This document shows positions 1-8,771 of a stretch of 64,000 bases of DNA, piece after piece (position 1 is the first letter of the stretch; each line of letters opens with the position of its first letter). This DNA comes from Bin87 sp965221295 (GTDB lineage Bacteria; Chloroflexota; Dehalococcoidia; Lucifugimonadales; UBA3495): positions 2,480,001-2,544,000 of the forward strand of contig OZ244879.1 in assembly GCA_965221295.1 (NCBI GenBank), written 5' to 3'. A program made the translations under genes and the position numbers. Under the pieces are notes generated by a model that worked only from the letters and a program-made list of their open reading frames with translations, had not been told where the DNA came from and made no database searches.

Positions 1-491
1 CTGATGAATTGGTGGTCGTGGATCTCGATGGGAAACCAATTTCCGAAGGCGGGCTGCAGCCGTCATCGGAGACCCAATTGCACCTGGAGATCTACCGAAC
101 GCGCGACGACGTGCAGGCGGTGGTCCATACCCACTCCGTGCACGCCTCGGCGGCTTCGGTCGTGGGGCGCGACATCCCGCCGTTGATCGACGAAATGTTG
201 CTCACCATTGGCGGCCCGGTCAAAGTCGGCAAGTACGCCTTTCCCGGAACTCAGCTTCTGGCCCAGGAAGCCTGCGCGGCGTTGGGCGATCGCAACGCGG
301 CCCTGTTGAGAAATCACGGCGTGGTCAGCGTCGGTCCCGACATCTGGGAGGCCTTGGAAGTGGCCGATCTGGTGGAACGATTGGCTCAGATCTTCGTGTT
401 GGCTCGGAACTTCGGACCGCGCGCCACAACGAACCTGCCTGATGACGCCATAGCCGCAGAACTGGAAATGTTCCGCGGCAGCGGGGCCTGA
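1..491 (+). CDS. Class II aldolase/adducin family protein (5' partial)
   Basis: The reading frame is open to the window edge (first full codon at base 3), so the N-terminus is missing. The visible part begins with E-L-V-V-V-D-L-D-G and then the P-S-S-E motif holding the catalytic Glu of L-fuculose-phosphate-type aldolases. The H-T-H-S pair and the later N-H-G supply the three histidines that bind zinc in this family. The family cleaves or epimerises sugar phosphates; the substrate cannot be told from sequence. The visible 162 or so codons suggest that about 40-60 residues are lost. It is followed 50 bp later by a sugar-nucleotide-type SDR, a nucleoside hydrolase and a phosphodiesterase on the same strand, consistent with sugar or nucleoside salvage (inference). 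Confidence 0.85.
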   Translation, partial: DELVVVDLDGKPISEGGLQPSSETQLHLEIYRTRDDVQAVVHTHSVHASAASVVGRDIPPLIDEMLLTIGGPVKVGKYAFPGTQLLAQEACAALGDRNAALLRNHGVVSVGPDIWEALEVADLVERLAQIFVLARNFGPRATTNLPDDAIAAELEMFRGSGA

Positions 492-541
492 ACTCCACCG
501 CGCCGGCCGGCGCTATCGACCGAAACTAGACCCCACCAATC

Positions 542-1585
542 ATGTCCACAGCCTCCCAGAATCCAGATGCCGAACCCAAGGTCATCGCGGTGGTCGGATC
601 TTCCAGCGGCTTTGGCGCGTTGTTGCTGATGCACCTGGAAAAATCCATGCCCCAATGCCAATTGGTCGCCATCGACTACCATCCGTTGCGGCAGCCGGTC
701 AAGCGCGTATCGGCGTACCGTATGGAAGCCAACCGCAGCGGCGTAACCCTGACTATCGACGACATCCCGGAGGTGATGCAGACGAGAGCTTGGGACATGG
801 TGCTGGAAAATCGCCGCCTCACCATGGCCGACGTGCCCGATGTGTTCAACCTGGAATTCGTTGATTCCGTAGTTCACGTGGGCAGCTTCCACGACGGCCC
901 GAATCCAGAGGAGTTCGTCAGCGACATTGGACGTTGGGTGGAGGCGTGTCGGATGGCCGGCATTCGCCAGTTCGTGTACCTGTCGGATGTCCGAGTTTAT
1001 GGCAACCATCGCGAAAACCCAATCCCCATCACCGAGAGAACGCAACCCAGCCCGGCTGCAGAGCATCGTTTCCTGCTGGAAGCCGAATCGGAGATTAGGC
1101 AAAACGCTGGCGCGACCACCCTTGGGCATGATTTGACCATTGCGGCGCTCCGGCCGACCATGACCGCAGGACCCAGCGGGTCGAGTCCAATCACAGATGA
1201 TTTACTGTGGCCCATGATCGCATCCAACCGGAAGCGCAGTATCCCGATCCAAATGCTCCATGAGCAGGATTTTGCCAGAGCAATCCAACTCACCATGGAG
1301 CGTCGGCTAGAAGGCGCGTACAACCTGACCAGCAAGGGGGTGATCGGGTCGGAACAGGCGCTGGAAATGTGCCGCTCTGTGATGGTGGCCAAACCCGTAG
1401 GGGCGAAGCGCCGGCGCGGGTCGAGGGGCAGCGGATTCGGTCGACACCCTCTGATCGTGTCGGACACCAAGTTTAGACATGCCGCGGGATTCACGGCCAA
1501 ATATTCCACCGAGCAGGCCGCCCGGGCCTATTGTCATTCCTACCTTCACGAAGTCGGTACACAGCATGTTCGCCCAAGCCAGTAG
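542..1585 (+). CDS. Atypical NAD(P)-dependent epimerase/dehydratase (extended SDR family)
   Basis: A 347-residue protein. The N-terminal V-V-G-S-S-S-G-F-G around residue 18 is a modified Rossmann glycine motif. The Y-L-S-D-V-R-V-Y-G segment in mid-protein corresponds to the serine-containing strand of extended SDRs such as UDP-glucose epimerases. The usual Y-x-x-x-K catalytic pair is not evident where expected (an E-H-R-F-L-L-E-A-E helix sits there), so it may be an atypical or non-catalytic member. The C-terminal part is basic (R-R-R-G-S-R-G) and divergent. ATG start 50 bp after the aldolase. The 3' end overlaps the next gene only if that gene starts at 1566. Family assignment is fairly sure, activity unknown. 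Confidence 0.75.
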   Translation: MSTASQNPDAEPKVIAVVGSSSGFGALLLMHLEKSMPQCQLVAIDYHPLRQPVKRVSAYRMEANRSGVTLTIDDIPEVMQTRAWDMVLENRRLTMADVPDVFNLEFVDSVVHVGSFHDGPNPEEFVSDIGRWVEACRMAGIRQFVYLSDVRVYGNHRENPIPITERTQPSPAAEHRFLLEAESEIRQNAGATTLGHDLTIAALRPTMTAGPSGSSPITDDLLWPMIASNRKRSIPIQMLHEQDFARAIQLTMERRLEGAYNLTSKGVIGSEQALEMCRSVMVAKPVGAKRRRGSRGSGFGRHPLIVSDTKFRHAAGFTAKYSTEQAARAYCHSYLHEVGTQHVRPSQ

Positions 1586-1592
1586 CGACCCC

Positions 1593-2510
1593 ATGCGCGT
1601 CGTGGTGGACACCGACCCCGGAGTCGATGACGCGGTGGCGATTCTGATGCTGCTGGCCAACCCAAACTGCGATGTTGTGGGGCTAACCACCACCGCCGGC
1701 AATGTTCCTCTGGCCCGATCCACCCGGAACGCCTTGGCTCTGCTGGAGTACGCCGGACGTTTGGACATCCCGGTGCATCAAGGGGCGGCGCGACCGGTGC
1801 GCGGCCGCTATGCATACGCTCGACACGTTCACTCGGCATCGGGACTGACCCGACGGTTGCCCGACGCGTCAGCGCCTCCCTCTACAGTCGGGGCGATTCC
1901 CTTCCTGGAGCGCGCTCTCCTGGATGCGGATACTCCGCTAACCCTGATCGCCTTGGGGCCGCTCACCAACTTGGCCCGCCTTTGGAGAAAAAACCCGGCG
2001 GCGTTAAGGTCGGCTGGCAGAATCGTAGTGATGGGAGGCGCGGTGAACGTCGCGGGCAACGCCACCCCCGACGCGGAATTCAACCTCTACAGCGACCCAA
2101 CGGCGGCGCGCATCATCATGGACTCCGGCCTGCCGATAACGTTAATCGACCTGGCGGCGTGTCGTCGAGTTTCGATTTCACGTGAGCAGGCAGAAGGGTT
2201 GAGCTCGCCCAACCCTCTGGGATCCCTGGCCGCGGAACTGCTCACCGGCTGGTTCAGACGGGACCAGTCCCGACAGGCATTCAACCTTTACGACCCACTC
2301 GCGGCGCTCGCCGCTACGCATCCCGATTTGCTTGAGTTGAACGCAGTCACTCTGACGGTGATCGATTCCACCGACACCGACGAAGCCACACAGTGGGGGA
2401 AATGCGAGGTGATCGACGCCTACCGCGGTCCCACCCTGGTGGCGGCGCCAGACAAAGTGGACAGCCAGGCGGCTATTTCCGTGATTCAAGAGCTGTTGGA
2501 ATGGCGATAG
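1593..2510 (+). CDS. Inosine/uridine-preferring nucleoside hydrolase
   Basis: A 305-residue member of the IUNH family, which hydrolyses the N-glycosidic bond of ribonucleosides to base and ribose. The N-terminal V-D-T-D-P-G-V-D-D carries the calcium-binding Asp cluster that defines the family. The G-P-L-T-N-L-A motif and the V-V-M-G-G-A strand are also present. In the nucleoside-binding region the N-x-x-x-D signature appears as A-E-F-N-L-Y-S-D-P. The start at 1593 puts the Asp motif at residue 6, the normal family position. An upstream in-frame ATG at 1566 would overlap the preceding gene. The next gene overlaps or follows within 15 bp, indicating an operon. Confidence 0.88.
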   Translation: MRVVVDTDPGVDDAVAILMLLANPNCDVVGLTTTAGNVPLARSTRNALALLEYAGRLDIPVHQGAARPVRGRYAYARHVHSASGLTRRLPDASAPPSTVGAIPFLERALLDADTPLTLIALGPLTNLARLWRKNPAALRSAGRIVVMGGAVNVAGNATPDAEFNLYSDPTAARIIMDSGLPITLIDLAACRRVSISREQAEGLSSPNPLGSLAAELLTGWFRRDQSRQAFNLYDPLAALAATHPDLLELNAVTLTVIDSTDTDEATQWGKCEVIDAYRGPTLVAAPDKVDSQAAISVIQELLEWR

Positions 2511-2524
2511 TCGAGGGTTATCTT

Positions 2525-3967
2525 ATGCCAGATGCAGAAACAGTACTCGTGGTGGTGTTTGACGGCTTGCAGCCAGCGCAAATTACGCCGGGATTAATGC
2601 CCAATCTAGCGGAATTCGCGCGCGACGGCGCCACCTTCTTGAACCATCATCCAGTGTATCCCACCGTCACCAGGGCCAACGCGTCCAGCCTGGTAACTGG
2701 CTGCCTCCCCGGAAAGCACGGGTTGGCGGGCAACACCTTCCTGTGTCGCGATTACGACCCAAATCGCGTGATCCCCGCCATGGAACCGACGCTGCAGGCC
2801 ATCGCCGACGCGACCGGCCAGACCTTGTTGGCTCCCACTCTCGCCGACATCCTCAGCCAACATGGCCAACAGTACGTGGCCATCGGAACCGGGACCAGCG
2901 GGAACGCTTTTCTTCACAATCCCAACGCCGAACAGTCTGGCGGCGCCACCATCCATCCCGATTTCACCTTGCCCAGGCCGTTGTACGCGGAATTGGAAAA
3001 GCGTTTTGGCGAATGGCCCGAACCGGGATTGCCCAACTCGGCGCGTTTGGTTCACGCTCGGCGCATCATGACCGAGTACGTGCTGCCCGAAGTCAACCCC
3101 GCCGTAGCGCTGCTGTGGTCGTCAGAACCCGACAAGACCCAGCACGAAGACGGCGTAGGCATAGGCCGGGTGGCCACCGCGCTGGCGGACGCCGACGCCG
3201 AATTCGGAGCGCTGTTGCAATGGCTCGACGAGAATGGACGAAGAGACTCCACCAATATATTCGTGACCTCCGACCATGGGTATTCAACCATTAGCAAGGT
3301 GGTTCCGGTCGCAGCCATGTTGCGAGAAGCCGGTTTTCCCACGATTGACCGCAAAGGCGGGGTGGCAATGGCCAATAATGGCGGGTCAGTTCTTTTCTAC
3401 GTACACGAATGCGAGCCGACTGCCGCACTGGCGCTGGCGGATTGGTTGATCGGCCAGAATTGGTGCGGACCGCTGTTCGCCAGCGAAAGGGTCGGCCTTC
3501 CGCCTGGATCGCTTCCGGCTTCGCTGATCGGCTGTGACGGCCCGCGCTCCCCAGACCTGATCATGTCGTTCCCGTGGGACAGCGAGCCCAACGTGTCGGG
3601 CTACCCTGGGCGCTCGTTCGCAACCGGCGGCGCGCCAGGCCAGGGACAACACGGCAGCATGAGTCGCCACGAACTCAAAAACGTGGGATTGGCCAGCGGG
3701 CCGTCGATCCGCAAGGCCGCTCGCATCGACACTCCCACCGGCAACATTGACCTGGCTCCGACGATCCTGCGCCTGCTGGGCTACGACGCTGCCGCTCATG
3801 CCATGGACGGCAGGGTTGTGGACGAGGCGCTGGCTCAAGCAGGCAACCCACCTGAGCCATCGTCGTTTACCTCCACCCACGAAGCGACTACCAAGGACTA
3901 CCGCCAGCGCCTCCAGATCAGCCACGCTGGCGCTGCCCGCTATGTGGACTGGGGCAACCGCGTTTGA
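2525..3967 (+). CDS. Alkaline phosphatase-superfamily phosphodiesterase / nucleotide pyrophosphatase
   Basis: About 480 residues of the type I phosphodiesterase/nucleotide pyrophosphatase family, two-zinc enzymes that hydrolyse phosphodiesters or phosphate esters. Metal and catalytic positions are visible: D13 in V-F-D-G, nucleophile T49 in P-T-V-T-R-A-N, the S-E-P-D-K-T-Q-H-E-D segment (Asp and His ligands), T-S-D-H-G (Asp-His pair), and G-Q-H-G-S-M (last His). No signal peptide is seen. The start could also be ATG at 2501, which would overlap the stop of the nucleoside hydrolase. Coupling with that gene suggests stepwise nucleotide-to-nucleoside-to-base salvage (inference). Confidence 0.85.
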   Translation: MPDAETVLVVVFDGLQPAQITPGLMPNLAEFARDGATFLNHHPVYPTVTRANASSLVTGCLPGKHGLAGNTFLCRDYDPNRVIPAMEPTLQAIADATGQTLLAPTLADILSQHGQQYVAIGTGTSGNAFLHNPNAEQSGGATIHPDFTLPRPLYAELEKRFGEWPEPGLPNSARLVHARRIMTEYVLPEVNPAVALLWSSEPDKTQHEDGVGIGRVATALADADAEFGALLQWLDENGRRDSTNIFVTSDHGYSTISKVVPVAAMLREAGFPTIDRKGGVAMANNGGSVLFYVHECEPTAALALADWLIGQNWCGPLFASERVGLPPGSLPASLIGCDGPRSPDLIMSFPWDSEPNVSGYPGRSFATGGAPGQGQHGSMSRHELKNVGLASGPSIRKAARIDTPTGNIDLAPTILRLLGYDAAAHAMDGRVVDEALAQAGNPPEPSSFTSTHEATTKDYRQRLQISHAGAARYVDWGNRV

Positions 3968-4257
3968 GACCAACTGACCAGGTTGGTCATGCGCCGCGTA
4001 GCGCGCCACCGCCCAGCGGGATATGCGCTGGCGAATCGCGATTGCGACTTTGCAATCCCGCACCGAAACCAATGACTTTCAAGAACGGGACTGCCCAACC
4101 ATTGGATGGGGTCAACTAGGCGGCCGCGCTTTGACCGCCATGGCTGGCTGGAGCGGATCGCTAAGCGGGAACCTCAAAATTCTCTACGATGAAGGCCCCA
4201 CGATGCGGGCTTACGCTGCGTTATGGCACACCCGGCGCTCCGACATGTCAAAAGCGT
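3968..4257. other. Intergenic, no gene recognised
   Basis: 290 bp between the phosphodiesterase stop and the 3' end of the minus-strand tRNA gene. Possible frames here lack start signals and protein-like composition. No clear terminator hairpin was found. Confidence 0.5.
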
Positions 4258-4348
4258 TGGCGGAGGGAGTGGGATTCGAACCCACGAACCCTTTGTGGGG
4301 GTTAACGGTTTTCAAGACCGCCGCATTCGTCCACTCTGCCATCCCTCC
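4258..4348 (-). tRNA. tRNA-Ser (anticodon TGA)
   Basis: On the minus strand a perfect 7-bp acceptor stem (5' GGAGGGA with 3' TCCCTCC) encloses a D arm, an anticodon loop reading C-T-TGA-A-A, a long class II variable arm rich in C and A, and a T arm with G-G-T-T-C-G-A-A-T-C. The long variable arm and TGA anticodon identify serine. The discriminator base is G, and CCA is encoded in the DNA at 4260-4258. Confidence 0.96.
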
Positions 4349-4376
4349 ACTCCGCAACGCGCGGTTGGGTACCACC

Positions 4377-4382
4377 AGTATA
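4377..4382 (-). promoter_or_regulatory. Possible -10 box for tRNA-Ser
   Basis: TATACT on the minus strand, 28 bp upstream of the mature tRNA 5' end. No convincing -35 partner at standard spacing, so the call is tentative. Confidence 0.35.
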
Positions 4383-4565
4383 GCAGGGATGTTGGCCCCC
4401 AAATCCGATGCAACCGTAAGCGTCTTGACCAGGCGCAACCAATGGGTTCGCTGACGGATGCAATCGCGTCATGTCCAAGGCGCATCGCGATCCCGTCTCG
4501 CTGCCCTTCACCGTTGCCGGCAAGACCCCTCAGCCAACAAGTTGTACTGAGGTCAATTCGGTTCG

Positions 4566-4898
4566 TCAGGCAACAGTCGCGTCGGATACGGAGAAGAACT
4601 GCTTGTCTTGGTCAGGGTCGGCCACGTCCAGGAGCGCGTTGGTGTAGAGGCGACATGCCCGTAGCCACAGGACGAGGATGGCGTTGTTCACGTACATCTG
4701 CGGCAATTCGCGCCCGTGCTCTTGACGAGCATGGGCGCGAATCCCGGCTTCAAAGAACTGCTCCAAGAATGGCGTCGGTTCGTTGTCGAGAGCGCACGCC
4801 TCGAGGATTTCTGGTGGGGCCTCACGACACAACATGGACGGAGAGGCCTCCGCCAGCTGAATGTATTCCGGTTCCTGAGCGTGGGTGATCACCGGCAA
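4566..4898 (-). CDS. Small hypothetical protein
   Basis: A 110-residue acidic protein not recognised. It starts directly after the stop of the NHL-repeat gene (TGA followed at once by TTG; an in-frame GTG two codons later is an alternative), a pattern of translational coupling. The middle is helical with aromatic/aliphatic residues (Y-V-N-N-A-I-L-V-L-W-L). No signal peptide, cysteine pairs or nucleotide-binding motif. Its position at the end of the DUF1800-DUF1501-NHL operon suggests a linked role, but function cannot be assigned. Confidence 0.55.
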   Translation of the reverse strand: MPVITHAQEPEYIQLAEASPSMLCREAPPEILEACALDNEPTPFLEQFFEAGIRAHARQEHGRELPQMYVNNAILVLWLRACRLYTNALLDVADPDQDKQFFSVSDATVA

Positions 4899-5963
4899 TC
4901 ACAGGTTCATCTGCGGAACCAAGTAATCTTCCAGTTTGTTGTAGATCTGCAAGCGGCTGCGTTGGGCATCCAGCACCACCAGACGGCTGCGCTGGCTGTC
5001 AAACTGCACGTCGGTGGGCAGGGCGAACCGCCATTCCGACTCGGTGGTGTGCACTTCCCGCCGTCGCTTGAGGTAGTCCGCGTTGGCGACTACCGTCATG
5101 TCGGCCCATTTGCTCAACTGCTGAGCGTCGCCAATTAGCGAGATGATGAAGTTGCCTTCCTTGTCGAAGACGTGGACTTTGCCGGCGTGCATTCCATTGT
5201 CGCTCCAGTCTGCGACGTACACATCGCCCTGGGGATCAACGGTAACTTGCACTGGGAGGTGCATCTGGCCGCGCTTGGTTCCGGGTTCACCGAATTGCAT
5301 CAGCCACTTCCCGTCGGAGGTGAATTTCTGAACCCGATGGTTGCGGTGATCGGCTACGTACACCGAGCCATCGCTCTGGTCCACCGTGATGCCCCAAGGG
5401 GCGTTGAACTCGCCGTTGCCCTCTCCCAGGAATCCCCAGCTGGTGATGAGTTGGCCGTCCCCGGTGAACTTGCGCACCTCGTGGCTGCGACCATCGGTGG
5501 TATAGAGGTTGCCGTCCGCGTCGACGGCCAGGCCGGAAGCGCTGTGCTCCCCGCCCTCAATGCCGGGGATGACGCTCCACTTCTTGATAAAGGAGCCGTC
5601 CTTGTCGAATTCGGACACTTCATTGAGCCATTCATCGGCGATGTAGAGATGACCGTTGGGCGCCAGCGCCATGCCAGAGGGCCAGATGAACTCCCCATCG
5701 CGGTCGCCGTACTTGCCGAATTCGCCGGTGAACTCTTCGTCGCCCGGATTTTCGCCCAGATCGATGATGCTGACGCGGGCGCCATACGCCAGTTTGTTCC
5801 ACGGCACGTTGGAGATGCCTTCGATGCCGCGGTTGAGCACGTAAGCGGTGTTCCCGTCAAGGACCATGGAGGTGGGCTGGCTGAATCCCATGCCGGAAGC
5901 GGCGCCGCGCCCCACGGAATGGCTGTAGTCGTAAACCCGGCCCTGTGCGATTTGAGTAAGCAT
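4899..5963 (-). CDS. NHL-repeat six-bladed beta-propeller protein
   Basis: 354 residues from ATG at 5963. The body is a series of NHL units with the repeated pattern G-x-A-x-x-x-x-G-x-L-Y-I-A-D, followed by x-V-x-x-F-x-x-x-G. Examples are G-H-L-Y-I-A-D-E-W, G-N-L-Y-T-T-D-G, G-S-V-Y-V-A-D-H-R-N-H-R-V-Q-K-F and G-D-V-Y-V-A-D-W-S. Such propellers bind ligands or proteins, and some resemble peptidylglycine lyases. No catalytic motif is clear and no signal peptide is visible. The longer reading frame upstream of 5963 is not protein-like. It sits 118 bp after DUF1501 in the same operon, so it may be a partner of the DUF1800/DUF1501 pair. Confidence 0.83.
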   Translation of the reverse strand: MLTQIAQGRVYDYSHSVGRGAASGMGFSQPTSMVLDGNTAYVLNRGIEGISNVPWNKLAYGARVSIIDLGENPGDEEFTGEFGKYGDRDGEFIWPSGMALAPNGHLYIADEWLNEVSEFDKDGSFIKKWSVIPGIEGGEHSASGLAVDADGNLYTTDGRSHEVRKFTGDGQLITSWGFLGEGNGEFNAPWGITVDQSDGSVYVADHRNHRVQKFTSDGKWLMQFGEPGTKRGQMHLPVQVTVDPQGDVYVADWSDNGMHAGKVHVFDKEGNFIISLIGDAQQLSKWADMTVVANADYLKRRREVHTTESEWRFALPTDVQFDSQRSRLVVLDAQRSRLQIYNKLEDYLVPQMNL

Positions 5964-6081
5964 AGTCTTACCTGCTTGCTTCTGGTGTGAATCGGCGAGA
6001 AATAGGGGCCAGCAGATCGTACCCACTGGCCCCGGTGGTTTCTGCCTTGCGGCGTGTCCCGTTGCCGGAACCGTTCGCCAA

Positions 6082-7209
6082 TTAGACGAACGAGACCTTC
6101 TCGAACTGACCGCCCACGATGGGGTTGGCGTCGAGGCCCATCCAATCTTCCAGGATGCTGGTGTACACGCTTCGGAAATCGGTGTTGGGAACCAGGTCGC
6201 CCTGCTCCAGATCCTCCGGCTTGGACGAAGGATACTCGCCATATTCGCCGCCCTTGATGGGGTCGCCCATGACGAAGACGCAACCAGCGGCGCCGTGGTC
6301 GGTTCCGCTGCCGTTGTCGTGGACGCGGCGGCCGAACTCCGAGAACATCATGAGGATGATGTTGTCGGCGGCATCGTTTTCGCGCAGGTCGTCAAAGAAG
6401 CTGGCGACGGCGGCCGATACATCGCGCCACAGCCCGTCGTGCATTCCAACCTGGTTGGAGTGGCTGTCAAAACTGCCGTGGTCGCAGTAGAGTACGCGAC
6501 TGCCGAGGTTGGCCTGGTGCACCTGTGAAATGCCCTTGAGCTTGCGGGCGATCGGCGTATCCGGGTACTCCACGGAACTGCCGTAGCGTTCGGGGGCGAC
6601 CTTCAGGATGTCCGCGGCCTTGAGGCCATCAAGGCCAGTCTGGCCCAGATAGTCCATCACGAAGCCGCTGCCGATGGTCGGGGAGTACAGGCGGGAGAAA
6701 CGATTGATGATCTTCTCTCGCTGCATCTCTTCCTGGATGCCGGTCAGCATCCCGAAGTTTTCCAGGTCGTCCACGCAGGCGACCGGGACGCCGGGCAGCG
6801 CCAGCGCGCGAGGCAAGCTCGGCCCAAAGCTGACGGCGGTAACCACGTTCTCTTTGCCGGGGTCAATGTCGCGGGTAGCGCGACCCAGCCAGCCCTCGGT
6901 TCCCAGGGAGTCGGGCTCGCACGTGTGCCAGATGTCCATGCTGCGGAAATGGCTGCGCGGGCTGTTGGCGTAGCCGACGCCGTGGACGACTGCCATGTCT
7001 CCGCTATCCCAGAACCGGTGGAGCGGAGCTAGTTCGGGGTGGAACCCGATGCTGTCGTTCAGTTTGATGATGCGCTCATCGGCGACGCCTACCACCGGCC
7101 GCTTGTCGCGATACAGTGGCTCGGCGTGAGGGATGACGGTGTTCATGTAGTCGTTGCCGCCCGTGAGCTGCAGGACCACCAAAACCGGATCTTTCTTGGT
7201 TGAGGTCAT
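6082..7209 (-). CDS. DUF1501 family protein
   Basis: 375 residues. The L-Q-L-T-G-G-N-D-Y-M-N-T near the N-terminus, the G-V-G-Y-A-N-S-P-R-S-H-F segment, D-H-G-S-F-D-S-H-S-N-Q, and M-F-S-E-F-G-R-R-V-H-D-N with G-T-D-H-G-A-A are the conserved blocks of DUF1501, a sulfatase/phosphatase-fold family of unproven function. Most relatives carry a Tat signal; this one starts directly at the first strand, so it is probably cytoplasmic. The start has GGAG 8 nt upstream. It is encoded 70 bp after a DUF1800 gene, the usual partner. Confidence 0.88.
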   Translation of the reverse strand: MTSTKKDPVLVVLQLTGGNDYMNTVIPHAEPLYRDKRPVVGVADERIIKLNDSIGFHPELAPLHRFWDSGDMAVVHGVGYANSPRSHFRSMDIWHTCEPDSLGTEGWLGRATRDIDPGKENVVTAVSFGPSLPRALALPGVPVACVDDLENFGMLTGIQEEMQREKIINRFSRLYSPTIGSGFVMDYLGQTGLDGLKAADILKVAPERYGSSVEYPDTPIARKLKGISQVHQANLGSRVLYCDHGSFDSHSNQVGMHDGLWRDVSAAVASFFDDLRENDAADNIILMMFSEFGRRVHDNGSGTDHGAAGCVFVMGDPIKGGEYGEYPSSKPEDLEQGDLVPNTDFRSVYTSILEDWMGLDANPIVGGQFEKVSFV

Positions 7210-7279
7210 TTTGCTTGCTCCTGTCTTCTCGAGGTTCCCGCTAACGCAGGAATCGGGAAACTGTCGCTTTGGTCGAGGA

Positions 7280-8683
7280 TCAGGCGTATTGGTAATCGCG
7301 CAGCGATACGATCAGCTGCAGCATTTCAGAAATGCGCTCTTCTGAAGCGTTCACGTCCGCGTCGGTGGCCCACGAAACCGTGCCGCTGGCTTCAGCGTGA
7401 TTGACCAGCTCCTGCCTGGTGGCGTCGTCCACTTCCAGCGGGCCCATGAGGTCGAGGCAGTGATCCACCATCGCGTTGGGCGTGAGATCGCCCTGGGCTT
7501 GCATCCGATTGATCATGGATCGGATGCCGGGGCGGTTGACGTCGCTGACCATGTCCGCGGTGAAGTTGATGCGGCGCATCAGGGAACCGCTGTTGATCCA
7601 CTCGACGCCGGTGTGCCAACCTTCCACGCTGGGCGGGTTGAGCAGGTCCTGACCCATGTAGGTGGGCTGTCGGGCCATTTCGCCCAAGCCGGGGCCGGGG
7701 AACTCGAAGCCGCCGACCAGCCGCAGGGTGCCAACCACCACTTCGGCCGGGCTCTTGAGGCGGGCGAAGCGGGCGTTCTTGAAGAAATCGCTGTTGAACA
7801 GGACGCGAAGCGTCGCCGTCATGTCGCAGCCGGAATCCACGAAGGCATCGGCCAGCAGGTCAATGGCGTCCTCGTCCTTGGGCGGGGTCACTTGCCAAGC
7901 GGGCACTTGAGCTTCGTCGGCCACGAAGAAGTTGTAGAGGTGGCGGGCGATGAAGGTGGCCGTGGCGGGGTGGTCGCAAATGATGTTGATGATGTCTTCG
8001 CCGTTGAAGTTGCCTGTCTCTCCCAGGAAAGACTTCTCGCCGTCGTCGTGGTCTTCCGGCAAGTAGGAGAACTGCCAGTCGTGGCGACCGATGGGGCCGC
8101 GCGGCAGCTTGGGCTCGAAGGTCCAGCCCGTGAAGGCGCGAGACGCCTCACGCACGTCAACCTCAGTGTAGGTTCCGACGCCCATGCTGAACAGTTCCAG
8201 CAGTTCCCGTCCCCAGTTTTCATTGACCGCGCTGGCGTGGTTCTCGAAATTGTCCAGCCAGTAGATCATGGCCGGGTTTTTGGCGACTTCCAGCAACAGG
8301 TTCTTATAGTTGCCCATTCCGTGCTCCCGGAACAGGGCAACCATGCGGGTGATCTCGTCGTAGTGATCAACCTTGGAAACGCCGGTGGCGAAGATTTGGT
8401 GCCAGAACAGGGCCATCTTCTCTTCCAGCGGGCGCTTGGTGTTGATCATGAAGTGGAGCCATTCGGCCGAACCCATACCCTGGATGGTGCCTGGGCGCCA
8501 AGTCCACGGCTGGTATCGGATCAATTCGTAGCGGTCAATGGCCGGTTGGCTCTCGGGGTTGAGCAACTCTTCGACCGTTGCCTCGTACCCCTTGGCGACC
8601 CGCTCTTCAAGCTCTTCACGGGTTGCGCCAAAACCGGCACGACGCATCAGGTGGGCCATCAAAGCAATGTCTTGAGATGCCAT
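7280..8683 (-). CDS. DUF1800 family protein
   Basis: 467 residues beginning M-A-S-Q-D-I-A-L-M-A-H-L-M-R-R-A-G-F-G, the N-terminal hallmark of DUF1800. Further conserved blocks are W-H-Q-I-F-A-T-G, N-E-N-W-G-R-E-L-L-E-L-F-S-M-G-V-G-T-Y-T-E, A-R-A-F-T-G-W and the P-P-x-V-x-G-W motif (N-P-P-S-V-E-G-W). ATG at 8683 has an exact AGGAGG 7 nt upstream, which decides the start. DUF1800 and DUF1501 proteins are typically encoded together and are usually exported; no signal is visible here. Biochemical role unknown. First gene of an operon with a near-consensus promoter at 8720-8748. Confidence 0.9.
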   Translation of the reverse strand: MASQDIALMAHLMRRAGFGATREELEERVAKGYEATVEELLNPESQPAIDRYELIRYQPWTWRPGTIQGMGSAEWLHFMINTKRPLEEKMALFWHQIFATGVSKVDHYDEITRMVALFREHGMGNYKNLLLEVAKNPAMIYWLDNFENHASAVNENWGRELLELFSMGVGTYTEVDVREASRAFTGWTFEPKLPRGPIGRHDWQFSYLPEDHDDGEKSFLGETGNFNGEDIINIICDHPATATFIARHLYNFFVADEAQVPAWQVTPPKDEDAIDLLADAFVDSGCDMTATLRVLFNSDFFKNARFARLKSPAEVVVGTLRLVGGFEFPGPGLGEMARQPTYMGQDLLNPPSVEGWHTGVEWINSGSLMRRINFTADMVSDVNRPGIRSMINRMQAQGDLTPNAMVDHCLDLMGPLEVDDATRQELVNHAEASGTVSWATDADVNASEERISEMLQLIVSLRDYQYA

Positions 8684-8719
8684 TACCACGCCTCCTGTAA
8701 AGCGAACGATTTGCTGGGC

Positions 8720-8748
8720 ATTATCTGTTATCCTTTGATTGCTGTCAA
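8720..8748 (-). promoter_or_regulatory. Sigma70-type promoter of the DUF1800 operon
   Basis: Minus strand TTGACA (8748-8743), 17-bp spacer, GATAAT (8725-8720). This is a full -35 consensus, a 5/6 -10 and ideal spacing, about 37 bp upstream of the DUF1800 start codon. Confidence 0.82.
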
Positions 8749-8771
8749 CGACGGGAACTACCGTAACGCCC

